From: Chloroflexi bacterium CSP1-4
GTDB lineage: Bacteria; Chloroflexota; Limnocylindria; Limnocylindrales; CSP1-4
Assembly: GCA_001443375.1 (NCBI GenBank)
Contig: LDXM01000002.1
Location: forward strand, 62,001 to 126,000
Direction of reading: 5' to 3'
DNA length: 64,000 nucleotides
Both the position numbers and the translations under genes were made by a program. The notes under the pieces were generated by a model. It saw only the letters and a list, made by a program, of their open reading frames with translations. It made no database searches and had not been told where the DNA came from. Positions 17,363-26,678 of this stretch are shown here, in pieces. Numbering within the stretch: the stretch's first letter is position 1; each line of letters opens with the position of its first letter.

Positions 17363-18678
17363 GACGCGGTCTCCGCCAGGCGCCCGTAGAGGGCCACGAG
17401 GCCCGTCTGCTGGATCTCCCACGCATAGCGTTCGAGCGCCGCCCGGCGCACCCTGGCGCGAAGCGCCGCGCGGGCCTCGGGCGGCGGATCGAGCAGCGCG
17501 GCGATGGCCGTGGCGATGGCCGACGGGGCGACCTCGCAGCAGCGCCCGAGCCCCTCGGCCGTCACGAGACGGCAGTGCTCGGTTTCCTGGGCGACGATCA
17601 CGGGCACCCCCGCCATCATGCTCTCGAAGAGCTTGTTGGCCAGGTTGAGCCGCTGGTTGAGCGTGCGCGGCGGCTGGCCCACGAACGAGACGTCGGCCGA
17701 GGCGGTCCACTCCAGGAGCTCGCCGGGCGGGACGGCATCGAGGACGTAGAGCCGACCGGGACGTCGAGCCGCCTCCTCGCGCAGGGAATCCCGAAGCCGC
17801 CCGTACCCGAGCAGGACGACAGCCACCGGCCGGTCGCGCAGGCCCGGCTCGTCGAGCGCGGCGACGAGCTCCTCGATGCCGCGGTCGACCGAGAAGCCGC
17901 CCTGGTAGATGACGAGCGGGCGCCCGTCGGCGGCGCCCAGCGCGGCCCGCAGGCGATCCGACCGCGGCGGCTCGGGGTCCTCGGGGCGCCAGCGGGGCGG
18001 GCAATTCAGCATGACGACCGGCTCGGGGACCGCGAAGCGCCGCGCGACCTCGCGCGCCACGGCGTCGCTGACCGCCATCAGGCCTGCCGCCGCGCGCATC
18101 CAGGCCGCCTCGCGACGTCGCACGAGCGCCCGGAAGCCGCCCGGCATGCGGGCCAGGCGGGCCGCCTCGGTGTGGATGTCGGCGACGTCGTACACGAAGC
18201 GGGCGCCCGTACGGCGCGCCGCGGCGTGGACGACGGGCAGGGCGATGAGCGCCTTGGCGTGGAAGACGTCCGCGCCGGGAGCCGCGCCGACGACGGCGTC
18301 CGCCCATGGCCCGACCCGGCGCGCGTGGGCGGCGATCTCCACCACCCGGCGCATCGGGGCCCGCAACCGGTCGAGCCCGTGCGGGCGGCCCGGCGGCAGC
18401 TGTGTCGCCTCGGGATCGAAGCCGAGGACGCGCGCCAGCAGCCGCCGCGCACGTTGCGGAAGGGGTCGGAAGGCGCTCGTCACGCGACGGTCGAGCGGCA
18501 GGCGCATGAGCGCGGCCCCGCTCGGCAGCTGCTCGCGCTCGGGAAGTCCGGGGCCGGCAAGACCGAGGATCGTCACGGTGTGGCCGGCGCCGACGAGCGC
18601 CGAGGCCGTGCGCAGGAGACGCGAGTCGTACTCGAAGGTGTTGGCGGCCACGATGGCCACGCGCAGGCGCACCGTCAT
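17359..18678 (-). CDS. Glycosyltransferase (GT4-type)
   Basis: A 439-residue GT-B glycosyltransferase of the same paralogous set. Visible motifs are VAIVAANTFEYDSRLLRTAS, VYDVADIHTEAARLARMPGG, VVMLNCPPRW, VIYQGGFSVDRGIEELVAAL, LLEWTASADVSFVG and LNLANKLFESMMAGVPVIV. It probably adds one sugar of the repeat unit on the cytoplasmic side. Its ATG overlaps the upstream stop in ATGA and its TGA lies inside the next start, so production of the four enzymes is tightly coupled. Substrate unknown. Confidence 0.88.
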   Translation of the reverse strand: MTVRLRVAIVAANTFEYDSRLLRTASALVGAGHTVTILGLAGPGLPEREQLPSGAALMRLPLDRRVTSAFRPLPQRARRLLARVLGFDPEATQLPPGRPHGLDRLRAPMRRVVEIAAHARRVGPWADAVVGAAPGADVFHAKALIALPVVHAAARRTGARFVYDVADIHTEAARLARMPGGFRALVRRREAAWMRAAAGLMAVSDAVAREVARRFAVPEPVVMLNCPPRWRPEDPEPPRSDRLRAALGAADGRPLVIYQGGFSVDRGIEELVAALDEPGLRDRPVAVVLLGYGRLRDSLREEAARRPGRLYVLDAVPPGELLEWTASADVSFVGQPPRTLNQRLNLANKLFESMMAGVPVIVAQETEHCRLVTAEGLGRCCEVAPSAIATAIAALLDPPPEARAALRARVRRAALERYAWEIQQTGLVALYGRLAETAS

Positions 18679-19946
18679 GATCGGGGCACTCGGCGATCCA
18701 CCAGCGCGAGGTACTCGGGCATGCGGATGTCCCAGGCGTATCGCTCGGCCGCGAGCGTTCGCGCGCGGGCCCGTCGCGCGGCACGCTCCGCCGGCGGGGC
18801 ATCGAGCAGCGTCCGCAACGCGGCCGCGATGGCGACCGGGTCGTCCGGCGCGACGGCGATCCCTAGCCCCTCGGGCGCCAGCAGCGCATCGACCCCGGCC
18901 AGCCCGGCGCCGTAGACGACGGGTGCACCGCCGGCCAGGCTCTCCCAGAGCTTGTTCGGGGTGGAGAGGCGGAGATTCAAGGTGCTGTCGGGGCTCGTGA
19001 AGACGGTCGCGTCGGCGCCCGCCGCCCAGCGGGCGACCTCGGTCGGCGGGACCGCCGGCAGCGTGACGTGCCGACCCGGTCGTTCGGCGTCGCGCGCCCG
19101 CAACTCCCCTTCGAGCGGGCCGTAGCCGATGGCCACGAAGGCGGCGTCGGCCACGCGCATCACGGCGTCGCCGGCCTCCAGGATCCCGCGACCCGGCACG
19201 AAACGGCCCAGGAACGCCACCACGCGCGTCGTCGCCGGGAGCCCGGCCGCCCGGCGGACCAGGTCCGTGTCGCCCTGCGGCAACTCGGCCCGCGCGGGCG
19301 CGTTGAAGATGACGAGTGGCCGCTCGGCCAACCGCCAGCGCATCACGGCGTCGTCGGCCAGGGCATCGTTGACCGTCGTGAGCAGGTCGGCGACGTGGAC
19401 GAGCCCCGCTTCGCGACGGCGGTAGAGCGACCGCCGCCAGCCGGGCAGGGTCGGATAGCGATTGGCCTCCAGGAAGATGTCGATCAGGTCGTAGACCACG
19501 GCCCCTCTCCGGCCGCTCCTGCGCGCGGCCGAGGCGAGCTGATGCGCGGCGACCGCCGCACCGAGACCGCAGGCGTGGTAGAGGTCCGCGGGCGGCAGGT
19601 CGTGCAGTCCGTCGGCCCACGCTCGCGCCGCCAGCGGCCAGGCCGCGACCTGCGCCACCGCTGAGGGGGTCGGCAGACGCAGCCGGCGCAGGCCACGCCC
19701 CAGGCGGCCGCGCCGATCGTGCATGAAGCTAATGAGCCGGCCCCGTGGGGCTGCACGGATCAGCTCGATGCCGTCCACGATCTCGCGCTCCGGCAGGCCG
19801 TCGCCCGCAAGCCCGGCGATCGTCACCTGCCACCCGGCGTCGCGGAGAGTCCGCGCGAAGCGTTCGGTGCGCGAGTAGCCGACGAGCGTCTTGTGGGAGA
19901 GGACGATCGCGCGCCGCGGGCCCCCTGCTGGGATCGGCCCCTTCAT
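18675..19946 (-). CDS. Glycosyltransferase (GT4-type), more divergent paralogue
   Basis: A 423-residue GT-B glycosyltransferase. It keeps AIVLSHKTLVGYSRTERFAR, VVYDLIDIFLEANRYPTLPG, PLVIFNAPARAE, VVAFLGRFVPGRGILEAGDA and LSTPNKLWESLAGGAPVVYG. The stretch between residues 60 and 110 is shorter and more basic than in its neighbours, and the EWTASAD word is changed to RWAAGADATVF, so it may use a different donor. It overlaps its neighbours by four bases at both ends. Confidence 0.86.
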   Translation of the reverse strand: MKGPIPAGGPRRAIVLSHKTLVGYSRTERFARTLRDAGWQVTIAGLAGDGLPEREIVDGIELIRAAPRGRLISFMHDRRGRLGRGLRRLRLPTPSAVAQVAAWPLAARAWADGLHDLPPADLYHACGLGAAVAAHQLASAARRSGRRGAVVYDLIDIFLEANRYPTLPGWRRSLYRRREAGLVHVADLLTTVNDALADDAVMRWRLAERPLVIFNAPARAELPQGDTDLVRRAAGLPATTRVVAFLGRFVPGRGILEAGDAVMRVADAAFVAIGYGPLEGELRARDAERPGRHVTLPAVPPTEVARWAAGADATVFTSPDSTLNLRLSTPNKLWESLAGGAPVVYGAGLAGVDALLAPEGLGIAVAPDDPVAIAAALRTLLDAPPAERAARRARARTLAAERYAWDIRMPEYLALVDRRVPRS

Positions 19947-21349
19947 GCCCCAGCCTCCGGCGTGCCGACGAGGACCGCGTACGTCGCGAGGAGATGACCC
20001 GCCTCCGTCTCCCAGTTGTAGCGATCCAGGGCTGCGGCGCGGCACCGGCGCCGGAGAGCCGCCCGATCCGCCGGGTCGGCCCCCAGGATCCCGGCCGTGG
20101 CGCGGGCGATGGCCCCGGGATCGGCCGGGTCGCACACCACGCCCGCGCCGGTGTCCCCGATGATGCGCGCCATCTCCGGGAAGTCGGAGGCTACGATCGG
20201 GACACCGGCGGCGAGGCTCTCGAAGACCTTGTTGGGCGACGAAAGCCAGTGGTTGAGCGTGCTGTGCTGGATGGGCGAGATGGTCACGTCGGCCGAGGCC
20301 GTCCACTCGAGCAGGACGTCGGGCGGCACCGCGTCCACCACGAAGAGCCGTCCCGCGAGATCCGGCCGCGCCGCCTGGGCGGAGATCCAGTCCCGCTGGG
20401 GGCCGTAGCCGAGGAAGACGCCCACGGCGTCGCGCAGCTCGGGCTCGAGCAGCGCGGCCACGATCTGCTCGATGCCGCGATGCGGCCGGAAGCCACCCTG
20501 GTAGATGACGATCGGCGTTCCCGGCGCGATGGGCAGGCGGGCGGTCTGCCGGAAGTGATCGAACGTCGGCGGCTCCGGGTCGTCGGAACGCCAGCGCTCG
20601 GGACAGTTCATGACCGCGACCGGCTGCTCGATCCGATACCGGCGGGCCATCTCGTCGGCGATCGAGCGGTTGACCGTCACCACGGCGTCGGCGCGGCGCA
20701 TGAACCACCGGTCGATGGCGGTCAGGACCCTGCGCGTGAACCGAGGAGCGACCGCGGCTCGACCGGACTCCGGATACAGCTCGTGGGAGTCGTAGACGAG
20801 GCGCGCTCGATGGCGGCGGGCGAACCACCAGGCCGGGCCGACGCCGGTCAGATCGTGCCCGTGGTAGACATCCGCCGCGGGAACGTGGCGCCCCGCCTTG
20901 AAGGTCCAGGTCAGGACCTGGAAGGTCATGCCCAGCCAGTACGAGAGGTGCGAGACGACGTAGAAGACCAACTGCCAGGTCCGTACGAAGGCCAACCGCC
21001 AGGTTCGTACGCCGAGGTAGGCCGGAAGCTCCCGGATCCCCAACGCGCGCCAGCGCTCGAGTCGGGGGCGCTGCCGCGCGAGGAAACCGGCGCCCGATCG
21101 CCGCGCGACCGCGTCGCCCTCGCCGGCCGCCTGCCCGAGCGAGGCCCTCGTGGCGACCCGCACGACACGCACCGGGCCGCGCATCTCCTGGTCGGGGAGC
21201 CCCTCGCCGCGACGGGCGATGATGGTGACCTCGGCGCCGGCCGCGGCGAGGCTGGCCGCCTCGCGCAGCACCCGCGAGTCCCTCGTGCAGTCGTTCAGCA
21301 CGAACATGCAGACGCGGCGCCCCACGAGGATCCCCGGTGTGGCGCTCAC
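19943..21349 (-). CDS. Glycosyltransferase (GT4-type), long form
   Basis: A 468-residue GT-B glycosyltransferase. The N-terminal part has VCMFVLNDCTRDSRVLREAA and VYDSHELYPESGR; the donor part has VIYQGGFRPHRGIEQIVAAL, VFLGYGPQRDW, LLEWTASADVTISP and LSSPNKVFESLAAGVPIVAS. An extra hydrophobic/aromatic stretch near residues 105-145 (TWQLVFYVVSHLSYWLGMTF) could lie on the membrane. GTG 21349 overlaps the stop of the epimerase gene in GTGA. As the first glycosyltransferase after the nucleotide-sugar genes it may act early, but that is inference from order only. Confidence 0.87.
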   Translation of the reverse strand: MSATPGILVGRRVCMFVLNDCTRDSRVLREAASLAAAGAEVTIIARRGEGLPDQEMRGPVRVVRVATRASLGQAAGEGDAVARRSGAGFLARQRPRLERWRALGIRELPAYLGVRTWRLAFVRTWQLVFYVVSHLSYWLGMTFQVLTWTFKAGRHVPAADVYHGHDLTGVGPAWWFARRHRARLVYDSHELYPESGRAAVAPRFTRRVLTAIDRWFMRRADAVVTVNRSIADEMARRYRIEQPVAVMNCPERWRSDDPEPPTFDHFRQTARLPIAPGTPIVIYQGGFRPHRGIEQIVAALLEPELRDAVGVFLGYGPQRDWISAQAARPDLAGRLFVVDAVPPDVLLEWTASADVTISPIQHSTLNHWLSSPNKVFESLAAGVPIVASDFPEMARIIGDTGAGVVCDPADPGAIARATAGILGADPADRAALRRRCRAAALDRYNWETEAGHLLATYAVLVGTPEAGA

Positions 21350-22491
21350 GAGCCGAGCCAGTCCTCGATGGCCGCGGCGATCGCCGCGCCCGCGCCCGCC
21401 GGCGGGACGGTGGCCGTGGCCGACCGGGCGACGGCGCCGGCGAGAGCGCGCTTCGGGGGTGCCAGGCGTGCCATCGCCGCCAGCGCCCGGTCGAGGTCCC
21501 GACCCACGAGCGCGGCCCGGCCGCCGGCCGCCTCGAGCGTCCCGCCCCACTCGGTCGTCTCGCGCAGCACCAGGCAGGGCGTGCCGAGCCAGGCCGCCTC
21601 GCGCTGCACGCCACCCGAGTCGGTCACCACGGCCGCGGCGTGGAGCTCCAGCGCCAGCGTCGCGCGGTAGCCCTGCGGGGGCACGACATGGACGCGCCGT
21701 GGGAGCACCGAACCGTGCTCGTCGAGCGCCTGACGAGTGCCGGGGTGGAGCGCCAGCACGACCGGCTGGCCGAGCTCGCCGAGGATGCGCGTCCAGGCGT
21801 GGATCGCGGCCGGCTCGCGATTCTCGGCCCGGTGGACGGTGGCGAAGACGTACTGGCCGGTGCGCAGGCCGAGGGCACGGACCTCCTCCGAGGCACCGCC
21901 GCGGATGGCGGCCTCGTCGCGCACCGCGGGGACGGTCGCAGCACAGAGGTCCTGCATGAGGTCGCCCACGACGAGCACGCGGGCGCTCGAGCGCCCGGCG
22001 CCGATCCTCTCGGCCGCCAGGTTCCCCGCGGCCTCGACGTTGGGCGCCAGCAGCAGCCCGGACAGGTGATCCACGACGACCCGGTTGACCTCCTCGGGCA
22101 TGCCCCGGTCGAAGCTCCGCAGCCCGGCCTCGACGTGGGCCAGCGGCAGCCCCAGCTTCGCGGCGACCAGGGCCCCGGCGAGCGTGGAGTTCGTGTCGCC
22201 GAAGACGACGACCGCGTCGGGCGTCTGGCCGATGAGGATCGGCTCGAGGCGATCGAGCATCGCCGCCACCTGCCGCGCGTGCGTGCCGCTTCCGACGCCG
22301 AGCTGGTGGGCGGGTGCGGGCAGGCCCAGCTCGCCGAAGAACGCGCCGGCCATGCCGTCGTCGTAGTGCTGGCCGGTATCGATGAGGACCGGCCGGTGGC
22401 GAGCGCGCAGGTCCGGCCAGGCGGCGGCGGCCTTGATGAGCTGCGGCCGGGTGCCGACGACGCAGGTCAGCCGGCGGCCCCCGACGGTCAC
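21346..22491 (-). CDS. UDP-HexNAc 2-epimerase, WecB/WbpI type
   Basis: A 381-residue non-hydrolysing UDP-N-acetylhexosamine 2-epimerase. Family hallmarks are CVVGTRPQLIKAA at the N-terminus, DTGQHYDDGMAGAFF, VVFGDTNSTLAGALVA, HVEAGLRSFDRGMPEEVNR, FATVHRAENRE and VTDSGGVQREAAWLGTPCLVLR. WecB acts on UDP-GlcNAc, while WbpI/WlbD acts on UDP-GlcNAc3NAcA. The four upstream genes supply the rest of the Wbp pathway, so the WbpI role, giving UDP-ManNAc3NAcA, is preferred on context. GTG 22491 overlaps the upstream stop. Confidence 0.88.
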   Translation of the reverse strand: MTVGGRRLTCVVGTRPQLIKAAAAWPDLRARHRPVLIDTGQHYDDGMAGAFFGELGLPAPAHQLGVGSGTHARQVAAMLDRLEPILIGQTPDAVVVFGDTNSTLAGALVAAKLGLPLAHVEAGLRSFDRGMPEEVNRVVVDHLSGLLLAPNVEAAGNLAAERIGAGRSSARVLVVGDLMQDLCAATVPAVRDEAAIRGGASEEVRALGLRTGQYVFATVHRAENREPAAIHAWTRILGELGQPVVLALHPGTRQALDEHGSVLPRRVHVVPPQGYRATLALELHAAAVVTDSGGVQREAAWLGTPCLVLRETTEWGGTLEAAGGRAALVGRDLDRALAAMARLAPPKRALAGAVARSATATVPPAGAGAAIAAAIEDWLGS

Positions 22492-23894
22492 TGCCCCGCG
22501 CCGCGACCCGCCGTCGCGAGGCGGCGACCCGCCCGCGCCCCGTCGCCGCGACCGACGCCGATGTAGCGCACGCCCTCCGGTCGCACCACGTCGCGCAGCG
22601 TGTTGCGACCGTCGTAGACGACGCGCAGCCCCGGGAACGCCGCGTGGTCGAGCGCGCGGAATTCGGCCGCGCCCGTCTGCACGACGATCGCCTGCGCCGG
22701 CGAGGCCTCCCCCCAGTGCCAGACTCGGACGCCGAGCCGCTCCACCTCCTCGGCGCTCATGAGGGGGTCGTAGGCCCAGACCTCGGCGCCGTGGAAGCGG
22801 AGGCGCTCGATGAGCGGGATGGCACGCGAGTAGGCCAGCTCCTTGACGTTCTCGCGGTAGGTCAGGCCGAGCACGAGCACCGGCACGCCCTCGAGCGAGC
22901 CGAGCTCCCGCTGCAGCTCCTGGACGGCGTGGCCCACCTGGCCGTCGTTGACGCGGCGGGCAAGCTCGGGGATCTGCAGCTCCGGTGCGCGGCTGATGAG
23001 GAAATGCGGATAGACGGGGATGCAGTGGCCGCCGACGCCGATGCCCGGCTGATGGATGTGCGAGAAGGGCTGGCTGTTCGCGCCGCTGATCACCTCGGCG
23101 ATGTCCACGCCCATCCGCTCGGCGTAGCGGGCGAACTCGTTGGCCAGCGCGATGTTGACATCCCGGTAGGTCGTCTCGGCCAGCTTGGCGAACTCCGCCG
23201 CCTCGGCGGAGGAGAGGCGCCAGACCTCTGCCCGCAGGACGCTCCGGTAGAAGGCCTCGGCGCGGGCAGCGCTCGCCTCGTCCACGCCGCCCACGAGCTT
23301 GGGATAGGTGGCCAGGTCGCGGAAGACACGCCCGGTGTAGACGCGCTCCGGGCTGAACGCCAGGAGGAACCCCGCCTCGGGGTCGCCGAGGGGGAGACCG
23401 CTCACCCGCTCCAGCAGCGGCCCGAAGCGCCGCCGCGTGTCGCCCACCGGCAGCGTCGTCTCGTAGATGACCAGGCTGCCGGGGCGGAGACCCGGGCCCA
23501 CCGACTCCGAGGCGGGGTCGATCATGCGGTAGTCGGGCTCCTGCTCGTCGGAGAGCATGAGCGGCACGATCATCACGACCACGTCCGCTCGGCGGGCGGC
23601 CTCCGCGTGGGCGAGCGTCGCCTCGAAGCGGCCGGCGGCATGGGCTGCGACGATCCGCTCGCGCAGGCCGGGCTCCTCATCGAAGTGGACTCGGCCGGCG
23701 TTCAGCCCCTCCACCACGGCCGGCACGACGTCCACGCCGATGACGTGCCAGCCGGCGTCGGCGTACTGCGCCGCGAGCGGCAGGCCGATCTTGCCCATGC
23801 CCACCACGGCCACCGTGCCTGTTCGGTCGGGCTCGCCGCGCCAGGGCCTCGCGAGGGGCCGCTCGGGCGGATCCCACGCGGTCGGATCGGACAT
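22488..23894 (-). CDS. UDP-HexNAc 6-dehydrogenase (WbpA/WecC type)
   Basis: A 468-residue NAD-dependent dehydrogenase that oxidises C6 of a UDP-HexNAc to a uronic acid in two steps. The Rossmann motif VAVVGMGKIGLPLA is near residue 28, the lysine of EFAKLAETTYRDVNIALANE is near 237, and the catalytic cysteine is C291 in IGVGGHCIPVYP. The GHCIPV wording, rather than GSCFPK, separates UDP-HexNAc enzymes from UDP-glucose dehydrogenases such as the one at 37240. With the flanking genes it should make UDP-GlcNAcA, the first step to UDP-ManNAc3NAcA. Start and stop both overlap neighbours. Confidence 0.92.
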   Translation of the reverse strand: MSDPTAWDPPERPLARPWRGEPDRTGTVAVVGMGKIGLPLAAQYADAGWHVIGVDVVPAVVEGLNAGRVHFDEEPGLRERIVAAHAAGRFEATLAHAEAARRADVVVMIVPLMLSDEQEPDYRMIDPASESVGPGLRPGSLVIYETTLPVGDTRRRFGPLLERVSGLPLGDPEAGFLLAFSPERVYTGRVFRDLATYPKLVGGVDEASAARAEAFYRSVLRAEVWRLSSAEAAEFAKLAETTYRDVNIALANEFARYAERMGVDIAEVISGANSQPFSHIHQPGIGVGGHCIPVYPHFLISRAPELQIPELARRVNDGQVGHAVQELQRELGSLEGVPVLVLGLTYRENVKELAYSRAIPLIERLRFHGAEVWAYDPLMSAEEVERLGVRVWHWGEASPAQAIVVQTGAAEFRALDHAAFPGLRVVYDGRNTLRDVVRPEGVRYIGVGRGDGARAGRRLATAGRGAGQ

Positions 23895-24943
23895 CAGGGG
23901 ACCTCCAGGGCTTCGATGGTGATCGGTCGGTGCTCCTCGGCCGAGCGCAGGAGCGTGTTGGCGAGGGCCACGGCCCACAGCCCCTCCTCGCCGCTGATGG
24001 CGGCCGGCCCGCCGGAGCGCACCGCCACGAAGAAGGCGTCGAGCTCGCGGCGGAGCGGCTCGGCCGGCGTGACGGGAAGCGTGACGGTCTCGCCGGCGAA
24101 GGTCGGCGCGTAGCCGTCGAGGTAGGTCGGGGCCAGGTCGCGCGAGCCGCGTGTGAAGGTCAGCGACTGCGAGAGGTAATCCACCTGGAACATGCCCTCT
24201 TCGCCGAGGACGACGATGCGCCGCTGCTTCTCCGGTGTCAGCCAGTTCACGTCGAGCTGGCCGAGTGCGCCCCCGGGGAAGGCGAGGAGCGCGTAGATGA
24301 GGTCCTCGTGGGCCGTATGCACGTGGCGTGTCGACTCGGCGTAGGCGCGGATGGGCCGCTCCCCGACGAGGTGGCAGATGATGTCCACGTCGTGCGTGGC
24401 GAGGTCGACGGCCACGCCCACGTCACGGATGCGCTCCGGCAGCGGGCCGCCGCGGATCGTGCGCACGCTGAAGATGCGACTCAGTGCGCCGCCGCGGAGT
24501 CGACGGTCGAGCTCCAGGACGGCCGGGTTGAAGCGCTCGATGTGGCCGACCTGCAGCACGACGCCCCGGGCCGCGGCGGCCGCCACCAGCTCGCGCCCCT
24601 CCTCGACCGTGCGCGCCAGCGGCTTCTCCACGAGCACCGCCACGCCCCGGGCGATGGCCGCCAGGGCCACCGGGTGGTGGAGCGTGGTGGGTGCGGCCAC
24701 GATCACGGCGTCCAGCCGCTCCTCGGCGAGCATGGTCGACGGGTCGTCGAAGGCGTGCACCCCGGGCGCCAGCGCCAGCGCCGCCTCGCGCGCGGCGAGC
24801 ACGGGGTCGGCCAGGGCGACGAGCGTCACGTCGTCGCGCTCAGCAAGGTTACGCAGGTGGTTGCGACCCATCGTGCCCAGGCCCGCGAGGCCGACCCGGA
24901 GTCGCACCCCTGCGGTCCCCGAGCGGTCCGAGGCGGACGTCAT
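23894..24943 (-). CDS. Gfo/Idh/MocA oxidoreductase, WbpB/WlbA-like
   Basis: A 349-residue NAD(P)-dependent sugar oxidoreductase. The N-terminal Rossmann fold has VGLAGLGTMGRNHLRNLAE, the catalytic-site motif is VLVEKPLARTVEEG near residue 100, and the C-terminal domain has GHIERFNPAV and DLATHDVDIICHLVG, whose His is the usual catalytic acid/base region. In the Wbp pathway this enzyme oxidises C3 of UDP-GlcNAcA to a 3-keto sugar, the substrate of the adjoining aminotransferase. Its ATG overlaps the aminotransferase stop by four bases. The exact substrate is inferred from context. Confidence 0.9.
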   Translation of the reverse strand: MTSASDRSGTAGVRLRVGLAGLGTMGRNHLRNLAERDDVTLVALADPVLAAREAALALAPGVHAFDDPSTMLAEERLDAVIVAAPTTLHHPVALAAIARGVAVLVEKPLARTVEEGRELVAAAAARGVVLQVGHIERFNPAVLELDRRLRGGALSRIFSVRTIRGGPLPERIRDVGVAVDLATHDVDIICHLVGERPIRAYAESTRHVHTAHEDLIYALLAFPGGALGQLDVNWLTPEKQRRIVVLGEEGMFQVDYLSQSLTFTRGSRDLAPTYLDGYAPTFAGETVTLPVTPAEPLRRELDAFFVAVRSGGPAAISGEEGLWAVALANTLLRSAEEHRPITIEALEVP

Positions 24944-26046
24944 GTGCTGGCCACCGCCGACTCGACCGGCGCAGCCACCTCGCGCACGGCGCGGATGACC
25001 GTTTCGAGCTCCTCCTCGGTCAGGTTCGGCCGCACCGGGATGGAGAGCACCTCGTCGGAGAGCTGATCCGTGATCGGCAGATGGAGGTCGCGGGCGCCGG
25101 GCAGGTAAGCCTGAAGGTAGTCCTGCCTGTGGATGGGCACCGGGTAGTAGATGAGCGTGCCCACGCCGCGTTCGGCGAGCCCGTCGATGACGCGCTGCCG
25201 CTCCCCGGGGAAGCGCATCGTGTACTGGTGCCAGACGTGCTCGCGACCCTCGGGCACGCGCGGCGTCAGGTACCCGCGCAGGCCGTCGCCGAGGCGCGCG
25301 GCGTTGCGGCGACGCTGGGCCGTGCGCTCGTCGAGCCGGGACAGCTGCGCCAGGCCGAGCGCGGCCGCGAGGTCGGTCGGCTTGTAGTTCGTGCCCAGCG
25401 CGTCGTGGTGGTAGCGGACCCGCATGCCGTGGTTGCGGAAGAGTCGCAGCCGCTCGGCCAGCGCGTCGTCGTCGGTCGTGGCGAAGCCGCCCTCGCCGGT
25501 CATCAGGTTCTTCGTGGCGTAGAGGCTGAACATGGCCGGCCCGAAGCGCCCTGCCTTCATCCCGTGGTACGTCGCCCCGTGCGCCTGCGCGGCATCCTCG
25601 ATGATGAGCAGCCCATGCCGCTCGGCGATCTCCACGAGCGGGCCCATGTCGGCCATCAGCCCGTAGAGGTGCACCGGCATGATGGCCTTGGTGCGCGGCG
25701 TGATGGCCGCCTCGACCAGCTCGGGGTCGATGCAGAAGTCCTCGGCACGGATGTCCACGAAGACGGGCGTCGCCCCGGCGCGGAGGATGACGCTGACCGT
25801 GGCGTTGAAGCTGAAGGCGACCGTGATGACCTCGTCACCCGGCCCGATGCCCAGCGCGTGGAGGATGGCCTCCTGGGCCAGCGTGCCGTTGGCCATGAGG
25901 CACGCGTGGCGCACCCCGCAGTAGGCCGCCCAGGCCTCCTCGAACTCCTGCGTCTTGCGGCCCATGGCCAGCATGCCCGAACGGAGGACCTCGAGGACCG
26001 CGGCCTCCTCGGCCGGCCCGATGTCGGGCTTCGAGATGGGGATCAC
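24940..26046 (-). CDS. DegT/DnrJ/EryC1/StrS sugar aminotransferase, WbpE/WlbC-like
   Basis: A 368-residue PLP-dependent sugar aminotransferase. PLP-site features are NGTLAQEAILHALG, DEVITVAFSFNATVSVIL, LIIEDAAQAHGATYHG and the Schiff-base lysine K179 in FSLYATKNLMTGEGG; the C-terminal YTMRFPGERQRV and YYPVPIHRQDYL match sugar-binding parts of the family. It should aminate C3 of the 3-keto-UDP-GlcNAcA. GTG 26046 overlaps the acetyltransferase stop (GTGA). Position between WbpB-like and WbpD-like genes makes the WbpE role likely. Confidence 0.92.
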   Translation of the reverse strand: MIPISKPDIGPAEEAAVLEVLRSGMLAMGRKTQEFEEAWAAYCGVRHACLMANGTLAQEAILHALGIGPGDEVITVAFSFNATVSVILRAGATPVFVDIRAEDFCIDPELVEAAITPRTKAIMPVHLYGLMADMGPLVEIAERHGLLIIEDAAQAHGATYHGMKAGRFGPAMFSLYATKNLMTGEGGFATTDDDALAERLRLFRNHGMRVRYHHDALGTNYKPTDLAAALGLAQLSRLDERTAQRRRNAARLGDGLRGYLTPRVPEGREHVWHQYTMRFPGERQRVIDGLAERGVGTLIYYPVPIHRQDYLQAYLPGARDLHLPITDQLSDEVLSIPVRPNLTEEELETVIRAVREVAAPVESAVAST

Positions 26047-26678
26047 GCGGGGACCTCCGACGCGGCGATGGCGATGCAGGCGTCACCGGAGACGGCATAG
26101 CGGCTGGCATCGTCGGGACATGTGGCCTCGCCCGCGTACTCGCCCCGGACGGGCCTGTCCGCCGCGTCCACCAGCCGTTGGCCGCAGGCGCAGACCCAGC
26201 CGATGCGGCGGGCCGGATTGCCGGCCACGAGGGCATGGTCGGGCACGTCGCGGATGACCACCGCGCCCGCACCGACGGTGGCGAAGCGGCCCACGAGCGT
26301 CCCCGCCACGACCACCGCGCCCGCGCCCACCGAGCAACCCTCGCGCAGCAGGATCGTGCTCACCGTCCAGTCGTCCGCGCCCGCCAGCGTCCCTGCCAGC
26401 GTGATGGCGCGCGGGAAGCGGTCGTTGGTGAGGATCGCGCCGGGCCCGATGAAGACGCCCGACTCGACCGTCACGCCGTGGTACACGAGCGCGTCGTTCT
26501 GGATCTTCACGCGGTCGCCGATGCGCACGCCGGCATCGATGTAGGCGCCCGAGCCGACGATGCAGTCGTCGCCGACCACGGCGCCCTCGCGCACCTGGGC
26601 ACGATTCCAGATCTTCGTGCGCTCACCGATGCGGGCGTCGGCCGAGACGTCCGCGCTGGGGTGGATCACGAGCGTCAC
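26043..26678 (-). CDS. Left-handed beta-helix N-acetyltransferase, WbpD/WlbB-like
   Basis: A 211-residue hexapeptide-repeat acetyltransferase. Rungs such as IHPSADVSADARIGERTKIW and VGDDCIVGSGAYIDAGVRIG build a left-handed beta helix; NDRFPRA is the loop found in WbpD-type enzymes acting on the 3-amino group. It should acetylate UDP-GlcNAc3NA with acetyl-CoA. After the helix comes a small zinc-ribbon-like tail with CACGQ and a later single Cys (CPDD), so the metal site may be incomplete. Its GTG start immediately follows the stop of the repeat protein (no spacer). Confidence 0.92.
   Translation of the reverse strand: MTLVIHPSADVSADARIGERTKIWNRAQVREGAVVGDDCIVGSGAYIDAGVRIGDRVKIQNDALVYHGVTVESGVFIGPGAILTNDRFPRAITLAGTLAGADDWTVSTILLREGCSVGAGAVVVAGTLVGRFATVGAGAVVIRDVPDHALVAGNPARRIGWVCACGQRLVDAADRPVRGEYAGEATCPDDASRYAVSGDACIAIAASEVPA

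Noticed and set aside
19943-21349. Possible frameshift in the long glycosyltransferase
   Set aside because: The extra residues are in frame, the flanking motifs continue, and both ends overlap neighbours normally.
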